64,000 nucleotides of DNA from CAZUZS01 sp964624795 (GTDB taxonomy: Bacteria > Calditrichota > Calditrichia > RBG-13-44-9), in NCBI GenBank assembly GCA_964624795.1, contig CAZUZS010000009.1, positions 1-64,000 on the forward strand, in the 5' to 3' direction. Shown in pieces: positions 16,523 to 25,427 of this stretch. Both the position numbers and the translations under genes were made by a program. The stretch's first letter is position 1. The number at the start of each line of letters is the position of its first letter. The notes beneath the pieces are model-generated. The model did no database searches and was not told where the DNA came from. It saw only the letters and a program-made list of their open reading frames with translations.

Positions 16523-17031
16523 AGGCAATGAATTCCCGGATCCCAATCTAAATAACACCAGGCTTTGTCCCGGAGAAGAAAAACGAAACAGGGATTTCAT
16601 GAAGCATTTCAATGATTTCGCCAATCAATCTGCAAATATCAGGATTATTCTCGTTAACACCGGACTTTAGTCCGGTGATATCCTCGGTGCCTGCTTCCGG
16701 ACAACCATTTTACTAGTTTTACCGACCCGCCGAACACTAACCCGATGCCTGCTGCAAACTCATACTATCACCCGCTTTCAATTCGGTGGAGGCTACAAAA
16801 ATTCCAGTTGGAATCCCAAAATAGGGGCATTCAAGTCCCGTCAAGGCCGGAATGTTTATGACTCCACAAAACACCTGAGCTCCCGGTGGGGACGATATGC
16901 TCCTAACCTTCACTATGGGAACAGGTCTCTGCTGCGAAAGGCCTGATTCCAACTTTTCGAAAAAAATAAAAATTATTTCAACATTTTTTTGTAAATTATT
17001 CTTTTGAAGATAGCAGATCTGGGAGTCACCA
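16490..17031. other. Intergenic region between regulator and alkD
   Basis: This 542-bp stretch contains the tandem repeat at its start, a 20-bp palindrome at 16658-16677, and a CTCCCGGTGGGGACGATAT segment near 16880 that resembles the GGACGAAAT repeats at 35861. I see no supported gene. Confidence 0.6.
16658..16677. repeat. CACCGGACT/AGTCCGGTG palindrome
   Basis: Perfect 9-bp arms flank a 2-base centre. No T-run follows, so it is not a standard terminator. It could be a protein-binding site or a small mobile-type palindrome. Confidence 0.5.
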
Positions 17032-17724
17032 ATGAACAGCGCGGAAATTCTTGACCGATTGCATGGCCTTTCCAAACCGGAAAACCTGGAAGGAATGGCC
17101 CGCTACGGAATTCAGCCCGGCAAGGCCCTGGGCATATCGATTCCGGAGCTGCGAAAAATCGCCAGAGAAATTGGGCGGAATCACCCGATGGCGGACGAAC
17201 TCTGGCAGAGCGGCATTCATGAGGCACGCATCCTGGCCAGCATGATCGCCGATCCCAAGCTGCTGGACGAGGCGCAAATGGAAAGCTGGGCAGCCGATTT
17301 CGATTCATGGGATGTCTGCGACCAGTGCTGCAACAATCTTTTTGGGAAAACAAAATTCGCCCATCAAAAAGTAGCAGAATGGAGCAGCCGGCAGGAAGAA
17401 TTCGTGAAACGGGCGGGCTTTACCCTTATCGCCGTTTTGGCCGTGCACGATAAAAAATCCGGAGACGAGGTTTTCCGCAACTTTCTGCCCATCATTAAAA
17501 GAGAATCCACCGACGACCGGAATTTTGTTAAGAAGGCGGTCAACTGGGCATTGCGGGGAATCGGCAAACGAAATCTCAACTTAAACCGCGCCGCGCTGCA
17601 GGCGGCCCATGAAATATCCGGAATTGAGTCCCCAACCGCCCGCTGGATTGCGGCCGATGCCATCCGGGAACTCACCAACGAAAAGATATTAGAAAGAATG
17701 CGTTCCAAAAGAGGGCAAATATGA
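17032..17724 (+). CDS. AlkD-like DNA alkylation repair protein (HEAT-like)
   Basis: The 230-residue all-helical protein has features typical of the DNA_alkylation family, including the SWDVCDQ segment and repeated helical pairs. AlkD-type enzymes excise 3-methyl- and 7-methyl-purines without base flipping. The stop overlaps the next gene (tag) by 4 bp, so two alkylation-repair enzymes share one transcript. A GGGAG ribosome site precedes the ATG. Confidence 0.88.
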   Translation: MNSAEILDRLHGLSKPENLEGMARYGIQPGKALGISIPELRKIAREIGRNHPMADELWQSGIHEARILASMIADPKLLDEAQMESWAADFDSWDVCDQCCNNLFGKTKFAHQKVAEWSSRQEEFVKRAGFTLIAVLAVHDKKSGDEVFRNFLPIIKRESTDDRNFVKKAVNWALRGIGKRNLNLNRAALQAAHEISGIESPTARWIAADAIRELTNEKILERMRSKRGQI

Positions 17725-18293
17725 AAAAAAGATGTGCCTGGGTTCCGGACGATCCGCTTTACAGGGATTACCACGACCTTGAGTGGGGCGTGCCGGTGCA
17801 TGACGACCGGCTGCTTTTCGAATTCTTAATTCTGGAAGGGGCGCAAGCCGGGCTCAGCTGGGCGACAGTCCTAAAAAAACGGGACAACTATCGCCGGGCA
17901 TTCGATAATTTTGATGCCCGGAAAATTGCAAAATATGACAATCGGAAGATTGCCAAACGTCTCTCCGACCCGGGCATCATTCGTAACCGGCTGAAAATAC
18001 ATGCGGCAGTTCAAAATGCCCGCGCATTTCTGCAAATCCAAAAGAATTTCGGGAGCTTCGATGGTTACATTTGGCAATTCACCGGCGGACAACCGATTGT
18101 CAATTCCTGGCACACAATTAAAGAAGTTCCTGCCCAAACCCCGGAATCGGATACTATGAGCAAAGACCTTAAAAAACGGGGATTCAATTTTGTGGGAGCC
18201 ACCATCTGCTACGCCTTCATGCAGGCGGTTGGCATGGTAAACGACCACACAATGGATTGTTTTCGGCATGGTGAATTATTGGGTAGCTGGTGA
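17721..18293 (+). CDS. tag: DNA-3-methyladenine glycosylase I
   Basis: The 190-residue protein matches Tag along its length. The zinc ligands known from the E. coli enzyme appear as C5, H18, H176 and C180, each shifted by one position. It removes 3-methyladenine from DNA. ATGA overlap with the alkD-like gene implies coupled translation and complementary substrate ranges. Confidence 0.95.
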   Translation: MKKRCAWVPDDPLYRDYHDLEWGVPVHDDRLLFEFLILEGAQAGLSWATVLKKRDNYRRAFDNFDARKIAKYDNRKIAKRLSDPGIIRNRLKIHAAVQNARAFLQIQKNFGSFDGYIWQFTGGQPIVNSWHTIKEVPAQTPESDTMSKDLKKRGFNFVGATICYAFMQAVGMVNDHTMDCFRHGELLGSW

Positions 18294-18322
18294 ATTCAGG
18301 ATAACAATTAAACAGGCAACAC

Positions 18323-19255
18323 ATGAATAGCTCAATCATGGAGAAGGAAAATTCAGAATTGCCCAAAAGTCGCATCCAGCAGGCAACACAAGTCACCTGG
18401 ATTGGCTTCGTGGTAAACATCATCCTGGCGCTTTTCAAGTTTCTGGCCGGAATAATCGGCCATAGTGCTGCAATGATTGCCGATGCCGTGCATTCGCTCT
18501 CTGACTTCGCCAGTGATATTGTGGTACTGTTCGGATTTCATATTGTCGGCAAACCTATCGACGAAAGCCACGATTACGGTCACGGAAAGTTCGAGACGCT
18601 CTCTACTACCTTCATCGGAATGATGCTGTTTTTTGTTGCAATCGGTATACTCTGGTCGGGATTGAGGGAGATCTGGGATGCATATCACGGCGTATCGATT
18701 GAAAAACCGGAGCTTATCGCCTGGTTCGCAGCCTTTATTTCGATCATTTTTAAAGAGGCGCTTTACCGCTACACGGCCAAAATAGGAAAAAAAATAAACA
18801 GCCAGGCCGTAATCGCTAATGCCTGGCACCACCGTTCCGACGTTTATTCTTCTGCCGGCACTCTGATCGGTATAGGTGGCGCCATTTTCCTTGGCCCAAA
18901 ATGGCGGATACTCGATCCGTTGGCAGCAATTGTCATCAGTTTTTTTATCATGCGAGTAGCCTTCTCCATTACCAAGGAGAGCGTGAATGAACTGCTGGAA
19001 GCCTCAGTGGATGCTGCGACCGAAGAGCGAATTCTGCAAATCGCCTGTGAAGTGGAAGGCGCGAAGCGCCCCCATAACCTGCGCACAAGAAAGATCGGCA
19101 GTTCTATCGCCATCGACCTGCACGTCAAGGTTGAACACACGCTCTCTATAGTTGAAGCACATGATATTTCCACAAAAATCGAGACTGAGCTGCGGAAGGA
19201 GTTTGGGGAAGATACTTTTATTTCGGTGCACATTGAACCGCTGGAAGAAGCCTGA
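18323..19255 (+). CDS. Cation diffusion facilitator (CDF) metal exporter
   Basis: The 310 residues hold about six membrane helices and a C-terminal cytoplasmic dimerisation domain. The metal-site HxxxD motifs are at H57-D61 (helix 2) and H169-D173 (helix 5), with HDYGHGK between helices 2 and 3. CDF proteins export Zn, Fe or Mn using the proton gradient. The helix-2 and helix-5 His-Asp pairs fit zinc or iron. It follows tag by 29 bp. Confidence 0.92.
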   Translation: MNSSIMEKENSELPKSRIQQATQVTWIGFVVNIILALFKFLAGIIGHSAAMIADAVHSLSDFASDIVVLFGFHIVGKPIDESHDYGHGKFETLSTTFIGMMLFFVAIGILWSGLREIWDAYHGVSIEKPELIAWFAAFISIIFKEALYRYTAKIGKKINSQAVIANAWHHRSDVYSSAGTLIGIGGAIFLGPKWRILDPLAAIVISFFIMRVAFSITKESVNELLEASVDAATEERILQIACEVEGAKRPHNLRTRKIGSSIAIDLHVKVEHTLSIVEAHDISTKIETELRKEFGEDTFISVHIEPLEEA

Positions 19256-19285
19256 TCCGGCCAGGCAGCATGCAATCAGCCCAAT

Positions 19286-19636
19286 TCATTTGAGCTTCTT
19301 TTCCAGGTATTCCTTTAATGCAACTGCATTATTCAGATCCCTGTTTTTCGCGCTGTAAACCAAAGTAACCGTTCCTTTTTTAGCCGCATCGAGCAGTGGC
19401 TGCCAGGCCTCCCTGTTCTTGTCCAGTTCTTCAAAATAGCGTCTCCGGAACTCGGGCCATTTCTCCGGATCATGACCGTACCATCTTCGCAAATCATCCG
19501 ATGGTGCGATCTGACGATTCCACTCCCGGACATTTAGAACTTCTTTTTTAATTCCCCTCGGCCACATACGATCAACCAAAAACCTGGTGCCGTCATCGGC
19601 ATCCGCACCATCGTAAGCACGTTTGATTTTGATCAT
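19286..19636 (-). CDS. DUF488 family protein (YeaO-like)
   Basis: The 116-residue protein contains the family hallmarks: FLVDRMWPRG near the N-terminus, a W-x-R-x-I-A-P-S segment, and the C-terminal TLVYSAKN motif. The function is unknown. It is convergent with the CDF gene and separated by 30 bp. An AAAGG ribosome site supports the ATG at 19636. Confidence 0.88.
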   Translation of the reverse strand: MIKIKRAYDGADADDGTRFLVDRMWPRGIKKEVLNVREWNRQIAPSDDLRRWYGHDPEKWPEFRRRYFEELDKNREAWQPLLDAAKKGTVTLVYSAKNRDLNNAVALKEYLEKKLK

Positions 19637-19713
19637 TCCACTTACCTTTCCTCATTGGTAGCAATTCGCCAGCAGACTTTCAGATTTTGACGTCTTTCGG
19701 CTTGGTTTGGGGC

Positions 19714-21003
19714 CTAAAAAATTTTGGATAAGCTGCGGTAATTCGCTTCAACCGTTTTTTCCAGATCATCCTGCGTGTGTGCGTGGGAAATAAACGCCGC
19801 TTCGAACTGGGATGGTGCCAGGTAAACGCCTTCCTCCAACATAAGCCGGAAATATTGCGCGAATTTTTTGGTATCAGATTTGGTAGCCGAGCTATAATCC
19901 ACTACCTTTTCGGACGTGAAAAAGATGCAGCTCATGGAGCCCACCCGGGTGGTATAGAGCGGCGCTCCAAGCTTCCGGATATTTTCTCCGATCCCTTTCT
20001 CTAATAATTGCGCTTTCTCCTCCAGCTTCTGATAAAATCCCTTTTCACCAATAATCCTCAAGGTTTCCAGTCCGGCGCGCACCGCCAGCGGATTACCGGA
20101 AAGCGTTCCCGCCTGGTACACCGGCCCGGAAGGCGCAACCTGCTCCATGATCTCTTTCTTGCCGCCATAGGCGCCAACCGGCAGCCCGCCCCCGATGATT
20201 TTTCCCAGGGTAGTCAAATCCGGCACCACGCCGTAGCGTTCCTGCGCTCCCCCCGCCGCCAAGCGAAAACCGGTCATCACTTCATCGAAAATCAGCAGAA
20301 TATTGTTCTGCCGGGTGATGGTGCGCAAACCTTCCAGGAAGCCATCTGCCGGCGGAATCACGCCCATGTTCCCGGCCACCGGCTCTACGATCACCGCAGC
20401 GATTTCTCCCGGATTCTGTTGCACCAGCGATTCCACCGAATTCAGGCTGTTGTAATCAGCTAACAAGGTATCCGCAATCGTTCCCTGAGTTACCCCAGGG
20501 CTGTTTGGCACACCCAGAGTCGTAGCGCCGCTGCCGGCCTGGATCAGGAAGCTGTCCCCATGCCCGTGGTAGCACCCGGTAAATTTGATAATTTTGCTTC
20601 TCCCGGTAAAACCGCGCGCTAACCGAATTGCACTCATGGTGGCTTCGGTTCCCGAATTCACCAGCCGCACCATCTCAATGGACGGCACCATTTGAACAAT
20701 TTTTTCAGCTAATTCTATCTCAAGCTCGGTTGGCGCACCAAAGCTGGTGGCGCGCTGCGCTTCTTCCCGGATGGCGCTGACAATGATCGGGTGGCCGTAA
20801 CCCAGAATCAGGGGTCCCCACGAGCCGACATAATCGATAAATTCATTCCCGTCCACGTCATGCAACTTCGATCCCCTCCCATGGGTAAAAAATATGGGCG
20901 AAGCATCCACCGATTTAAACGCCCGCACCGGCGAATTCACCCCCCCGGGAATGGACTTTTGCGCACGCTCGAATAAAGCCCGGCTGTTGTCAAAGTTTTT
21001 CAT
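19714..21003 (-). CDS. hemL: Glutamate-1-semialdehyde 2,1-aminomutase
   Basis: The 429-residue PLP enzyme has its Schiff-base lysine at K268 (TLGKIIGGG) and the usual FDEVMTGFR motif. It converts glutamate-1-semialdehyde to 5-aminolevulinate, the second step of the C5 heme route started by HemA. It is the last gene of the heme cluster, 21 bp after hemB. Confidence 0.97.
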   Translation of the reverse strand: MKNFDNSRALFERAQKSIPGGVNSPVRAFKSVDASPIFFTHGRGSKLHDVDGNEFIDYVGSWGPLILGYGHPIIVSAIREEAQRATSFGAPTELEIELAEKIVQMVPSIEMVRLVNSGTEATMSAIRLARGFTGRSKIIKFTGCYHGHGDSFLIQAGSGATTLGVPNSPGVTQGTIADTLLADYNSLNSVESLVQQNPGEIAAVIVEPVAGNMGVIPPADGFLEGLRTITRQNNILLIFDEVMTGFRLAAGGAQERYGVVPDLTTLGKIIGGGLPVGAYGGKKEIMEQVAPSGPVYQAGTLSGNPLAVRAGLETLRIIGEKGFYQKLEEKAQLLEKGIGENIRKLGAPLYTTRVGSMSCIFFTSEKVVDYSSATKSDTKKFAQYFRLMLEEGVYLAPSQFEAAFISHAHTQDDLEKTVEANYRSLSKIF

Positions 21004-21024
21004 TTTCGCACCTAACTTACAATT

Positions 21025-21993
21025 TCAGAGTTTCCCAACTACTTCCCTTGCAAAATACGTAAGAATCATGTCGGCGCCGGCTCGCTTGATAGCAGTGAGC
21101 GATTCCAGCATCACACGATCATGGTCGATCCAGCCCTTTTCGGCGGCGGCCTTGATCATCGCAAACTCACCGGAAACCTGGTAGGCAGCGGTGGGCATGG
21201 CAAATTCATCCTTCACCAGGCGCAGGATATCGAGATACGGCATCGCCGGTTTCACCATAATGATATCCGCACCTTCGTCCACATCCAGCGCTGCTTCCCG
21301 CAGGGCCTCCTCTGCATTAGCAGGATCCATCTGGTAGCTGCTGCGGTCGCCGAAACTGGGAGCGGATTCCGCTGCTTCCCGGAACGGGCCGTAGAAACCG
21401 GACGAAAATTTTGCCGCATAGCTCATGATCGGGATATTGGGATAGCCTTCCTCGTCCAGCGCCTCGCGGATTGCGCCGACCATGCCGTCCATCATTCCCG
21501 AAGGAGCAACCATGTCAGCGCCATTGCGGGCATGCACCTGCACTTGTTTGGCCAGGATTTCCAGCGTGGCGTCGTTGTCCACGTCCTTTCCATGCAGGAT
21601 TCCACAGTGCCCGTGATCGGTGTATTCGCAGAAGCAGACATCGGTAATCACATACATCTCGGGAACGGCGTCTTTCACCGCCTTCAGCGCCTGCGCAATA
21701 ATTCCCTGGTCGCTGGTGGCGTCCGATCCCACCGCGTCTTTCTTTTCCGGAATTCCGAAAAGAATGATCGATTCGATCCCCCGTTTCCAGATTTCGCGCA
21801 CCTCGGTTACCAGGTTATCGATGGATAACTGGTAGTGGCCGGGCATGCTGCTGATGGGATTTTTCTTCCCCTGCCCGAAAACCACAAACAATGGAAGAAT
21901 CAGGTCGTGGCGGGTCAGAACTGTTTCGCGCACCATATTGCGAATCTGTGGATTAGTGCGCAGCCGCCGCGGCCGATAATAGGGTGTAAACAT
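21025..21993 (-). CDS. hemB: Porphobilinogen synthase (zinc type)
   Basis: The 322-residue enzyme has active-site lysines K195 and K248 and the three zinc cysteines C120, C122 and C130 in a CxC...HGHCG segment, so it is the Zn-dependent form. It condenses two aminolevulinates to porphobilinogen. A strong AAGGAG site precedes the ATG. It lies between hemY and hemL on the same strand. Confidence 0.97.
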   Translation of the reverse strand: MFTPYYRPRRLRTNPQIRNMVRETVLTRHDLILPLFVVFGQGKKNPISSMPGHYQLSIDNLVTEVREIWKRGIESIILFGIPEKKDAVGSDATSDQGIIAQALKAVKDAVPEMYVITDVCFCEYTDHGHCGILHGKDVDNDATLEILAKQVQVHARNGADMVAPSGMMDGMVGAIREALDEEGYPNIPIMSYAAKFSSGFYGPFREAAESAPSFGDRSSYQMDPANAEEALREAALDVDEGADIIMVKPAMPYLDILRLVKDEFAMPTAAYQVSGEFAMIKAAAEKGWIDHDRVMLESLTAIKRAGADMILTYFAREVVGKL

Positions 21994-22065
21994 ACTTGTT
22001 CTCCTTATTCTTCAATTTATTCATACTTGTTGTTTGCCTTTTCGATTATATCGAATTTTATGTTT

Positions 22066-22125
22066 TGACCCCACCCCCAGCCCCTCCCCTAATGCACTAG
22101 GGGAGGGGGAAAAGGGGGTAGGGTT
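22066..22125. repeat. GC-rich palindrome with AATGCAC core, copy 2
   Basis: TGACCCCAC...CCCCTCCCC and GGGGAGGGG...GGGGGTAGGG arms flank AATGCA. It lies in the hemY-hemB spacer and belongs to the same family as the copies at 12503 and 23714. Confidence 0.7.
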
Positions 22126-22138
22126 ATGGCCAGGACTT

Positions 22139-23554
22139 TCAATTTATTCTTTCCAGCACTTCGCTTTCATGCTTTTTTTGCTGACTTATCTTAATCTTTT
22201 CTGCCATCGCACTGGCCTGTTTTACGCAGTCGCCTACCGAAATTCCGCCCCGGAAATTGCCGGAGATGAAAATCCCGGGATTTTTATTTTCAAATTCTTC
22301 AATAAAATCGATAATTTTCTGATGTCCCGGTTTGTATTGGGGGATGGCTTTGGGCCATGGCTGCACTACTGCAACTTGCGGCTCCTCCCGGATTCCCATG
22401 ATCTCTTTCAAGTCCTGTTTGACGAGGTCGATGAGCTGCCACTCAGGCAGCAATGCATTCTCCGGCTGGCGGCTGCCACCCACGAATGTGGTGAGTGCAG
22501 TGTCGCCATGCGGCGCGCGGCCACTGAAAATAGTGGAGCTCCAGATTGTCCCCAAAGTCTGCTTGTTTTCCTTTCGTGGAATCAGGTAGCCGAATCCGTC
22601 CAGGGGACGGTCGGCGGGATTCCCCTTGTAACCGAAAAAGACCATGGTCACCGGCGGGTAGTATATATTTTCCAGCGCCGGCAGCAACGAGACAAAAAAC
22701 GGTCCCGGCAGATTTTGATAAGCATGGACGGGGATGGTGAGCAAAATGTTCTCCGCTTCCAGGCTGTAGATCTTGCCGCTTGCGGAAAAAGCGAGCCGGT
22801 AACCATCTTCCCCCCGGTCGAAGGATTTGATCTCCGCGCTCAGGTGAAGATTCCCGGAGAATTCTTCCTGTAAGGCCGAAATTGCGGTTTCCATCCCTTG
22901 CCGGAAGGAGAACAGTTTGGCGGATTGTTTTGACGTCTCGGCGCGCTGCTTTCTCTCCTTCGCACCTTTTAGGGTACCCTTGATCAGGCTGCCGTACTTT
23001 TGCTCCAGTTCATACAACTTGGGAAATCCGCTCCGCACGCTCAACTGTTCGGGCAGCCCGGCGTACACCCCGGCCACAAACGGATCGATGGCATAATCAA
23101 GAAATTCCTTTCCCAATCGTCGCAGGACAAACTGTGCCAGATTCTCTTCCACGTTCGGGTCGGCTGGCTTGATAAACGGTTCACGGAGCAAGCGCAGTTT
23201 TGCTTTCCAGCTAAAAAGCGAAGTACCCAGGAATGCGCCGGCGCCCATCGGCAGCGCATTCAGCTTTCCATCCCGCATGATGTAACGGTTCTTGGAACTG
23301 TCGTTGGCATATTCCATCTCGCTTTCGATGTCGAGATCTGCAAACAATTCGTGCAGGATGGGGGAGGTATCCAGCGTGCTGTTGGGACCGTATTCCACCA
23401 GATAGCCGTCAATTCGCTCGGTGCGAATCGAACCGCCCGGACGCTCACTTTTTTCAATGATGACCGGATTCAATCCCCGCTTTTTCAGGAAATGAGCCGA
23501 TGCCAGGCCTGAAATCCCGGCGCCAATTATGATAACGTCTGTTTTTATATTCAT
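22139..23554 (-). CDS. hemY: Protoporphyrinogen oxidase, HemY/HemG flavoprotein type
   Basis: The 471-residue protein starts with an FAD-binding GAGISG motif (12-17) and the ExxxRPGG segment of the amine-oxidase-like family, and ends with the second FAD contact GGISVGDCV. It oxidises protoporphyrinogen IX or coproporphyrinogen III by six electrons, normally with O2. Coexistence with anaerobic hemN implies use under both conditions, or another electron acceptor. Confidence 0.93.
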   Translation of the reverse strand: MNIKTDVIIIGAGISGLASAHFLKKRGLNPVIIEKSERPGGSIRTERIDGYLVEYGPNSTLDTSPILHELFADLDIESEMEYANDSSKNRYIMRDGKLNALPMGAGAFLGTSLFSWKAKLRLLREPFIKPADPNVEENLAQFVLRRLGKEFLDYAIDPFVAGVYAGLPEQLSVRSGFPKLYELEQKYGSLIKGTLKGAKERKQRAETSKQSAKLFSFRQGMETAISALQEEFSGNLHLSAEIKSFDRGEDGYRLAFSASGKIYSLEAENILLTIPVHAYQNLPGPFFVSLLPALENIYYPPVTMVFFGYKGNPADRPLDGFGYLIPRKENKQTLGTIWSSTIFSGRAPHGDTALTTFVGGSRQPENALLPEWQLIDLVKQDLKEIMGIREEPQVAVVQPWPKAIPQYKPGHQKIIDFIEEFENKNPGIFISGNFRGGISVGDCVKQASAMAEKIKISQQKKHESEVLERIN

Positions 23555-23911
23555 TTTCTTTACCTAAAATTATTTTTTGACAGGATTATTGCCAAAGGCA
23601 CCACCATATGGCAGGATAAACAGGATTTTAAAAATTCCATGAAAAAAAATTGGAAGTTGGTTCTGTCGAATGATCTTCCCGATGGGCGGTTCGATCAAGA
23701 GTAACCCCGCTAATGACCCACCTCCACTTTCCCCCTCCTTCATGCATAAGGGAGGGGGATTAAGGGGGAGGGTCAAATAGTCAGACAGGAATTTTATCGT
23801 CCGGACAAAACCTCCCGCACTACAATGCTTGTTTTCTACTTTAGCATCTCGCCGGGCCCGATGAATCATTTATTTAATCCCGTCCATCTTGTTAATCCTG
23901 TCAATTTTTTG
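23555..23911. other. Repeat-filled spacer between hemN and hemY
   Basis: ACAGGATT-type units (23574-23634) at one end face inverted AATCCTGTCA units (23876-23912) at the other, enclosing the GC-rich palindrome copy 3. No gene is supported. The layout resembles nested or composite small repeats. Confidence 0.55.
23714..23775. repeat. GC-rich palindrome with CATGCATAA core, copy 3
   Basis: TGACCCACC...CCCCCTCC and GGAGGGGG...GGGAGGGTCA arms flank a CATGCAT core. This copy has the clearest matching ends (TGACCC / GGGTCA), so about 62 bp is probably the full element. Confidence 0.75.
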
Positions 23912-25309
23912 TCACACCGTTCTGGAATAGATCGGCTGTTCACGTTTTTGATCCTCCACCAGGTAGCGGTCAAACGCCATGGCAATATTCCGGATGATCA
24001 ACCGCCCCGGCTCGCTCACCTGGATTTTTTCATCTGTGTTTTGCAGCAGCCCATCCGGAAGAAACTCCTGCAGCTTTTCCAACGCCTCTGCAAAGTAGCT
24101 GTCGAAAGAAATGCCATACTTTTGTTTCACATCGTTTTTCAGCACCCGGTTGTTGCACATCAGCTCAGTGATCACTTCCCGCCGCAACCGGTCATCCTCA
24201 TCCAGCTTGTATCCGATGCCAGTCGGCAATTCGCCCGAATCCAGCATGGCTTTGTATTCCGCCGGCTTCTTCACATTTTGGGCGTAAGCAGAATGCAACT
24301 GGCTGATGGAGGTGATGCCCAGCGCAAAAACTTCCGCTCCGGCGCGGGTGGTGTAGCCCTGGAAATTCCGGTAGAGCGTATGATTCTGAAGCGCCACCGA
24401 CAATTCATCTTCCGGCTTGGCAAAATGATCCATTCCAATAAAAACATAACCGGACGCAGTCAGCCGCTCGATCACCGATTTAAGGATCTGCAGCTTTTCT
24501 TCCGGGTGGGGAAGCATTTCAGCCAAAATCAATTTCTGGTGCTTTTTCAGCCACGGTACATGAGCGAAATTGAACACCGCCAGGCGATCCGGTGAAATAT
24601 CGATAATCTTGTCCAGCGTCTCCTGGTAAGAATCGTAGCTCTGGTGCGGCAGTCCGTAAATCAGATCGACATTTATGGAATCGAATCCCAGGTCGCGGCT
24701 TTCGCTAACCACCCGGCGATTCAGTGCCTCCGGCTGGATGCGGTTCACTGCCTGCTGCACCCGCGGATCAAAATCCTGCACCCCAAAACTGACCCGGTTG
24801 AATCCCACCCGGCGAAGCATGGGCAGGTGTTGCTCCGTCAACTGCCGGGGATCGATTTCGATGCTTATCTCGGCCTCCGCCGAAAAAGAAAATTGATCTT
24901 TGATAAACAGGAACAGATCTTCAATCTGGGTGGGGGTGAGGTAAGTTGGCGTTCCGCCGCCCCAGTGCAATTGCACAACCTTTCGGGCGGGATTTGTCAT
25001 GGAACTGATCATTCGAATCTCTTTTTTCAAATCCTGCAAATAATCCTCGATGCGCGTTCTGTCCCGGGTAATGATGGTATTGCAGGCGCAGTAGTAACAG
25101 AGCGATTCGCAAAACGGGAGATGAAAATAGAGGGAGATATCCGCAGGATTCTCCCGCGAATTGCTTTCCAGGATTTCCTCCCGAAAATCCACCGGGCCAA
25201 ATCCGCCATGAAAATGCGGAGCGGTGGGATAGCTGGTGTATCTCGGTCCCGGCCTGTCGTATTTTTTCAAAAGGTCAACATCAACTTCGAATTTTTTATT
25301 TATTGGCAT
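23912..25309 (-). CDS. hemN: Oxygen-independent coproporphyrinogen III oxidase
   Basis: The 465-residue radical-SAM enzyme has C67-x3-C71-x2-C74-x-C76, matching the E. coli HemN cluster, preceded by the YTSYPTAPHF substrate-binding segment. It decarboxylates coproporphyrinogen III to protoporphyrinogen IX without O2. The C-terminal HemN domain is present. The conserved N-terminal extension separates it from HemW-like proteins. Confidence 0.96.
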   Translation of the reverse strand: MPINKKFEVDVDLLKKYDRPGPRYTSYPTAPHFHGGFGPVDFREEILESNSRENPADISLYFHLPFCESLCYYCACNTIITRDRTRIEDYLQDLKKEIRMISSMTNPARKVVQLHWGGGTPTYLTPTQIEDLFLFIKDQFSFSAEAEISIEIDPRQLTEQHLPMLRRVGFNRVSFGVQDFDPRVQQAVNRIQPEALNRRVVSESRDLGFDSINVDLIYGLPHQSYDSYQETLDKIIDISPDRLAVFNFAHVPWLKKHQKLILAEMLPHPEEKLQILKSVIERLTASGYVFIGMDHFAKPEDELSVALQNHTLYRNFQGYTTRAGAEVFALGITSISQLHSAYAQNVKKPAEYKAMLDSGELPTGIGYKLDEDDRLRREVITELMCNNRVLKNDVKQKYGISFDSYFAEALEKLQEFLPDGLLQNTDEKIQVSEPGRLIIRNIAMAFDRYLVEDQKREQPIYSRTV

Positions 25310-25385
25310 TTTCTTCTTTCCTCAAATTTGCTGTCAGCTATCCCCGAAGGGGCAGGCAGCAGCCAGCCTTTTGCTTCTTCATCCC

Positions 25386-25427
25386 TACTTCCTACTTCCA
25401 ACTTCTCACTTCTCACTTCTTACTTCC
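25386..25427. repeat. Six tandem heptamers overlapping the hemE stop
   Basis: Six (T/C/A)ACTTC(C/T) units follow each other without gaps. On the minus strand they supply the last codons and the stop of hemE (25413-25415). This is a slippage-prone array at a gene end. Confidence 0.65.

Noticed and set aside
16658..16677. Palindrome considered as a terminator of the second response regulator
   Set aside because: No T-run follows and it is 170 bp past the stop codon.
25386..25427. Tandem heptamers considered as a CRISPR array
   Set aside because: Units are 7 bp with no spacers. It is a simple tandem repeat.
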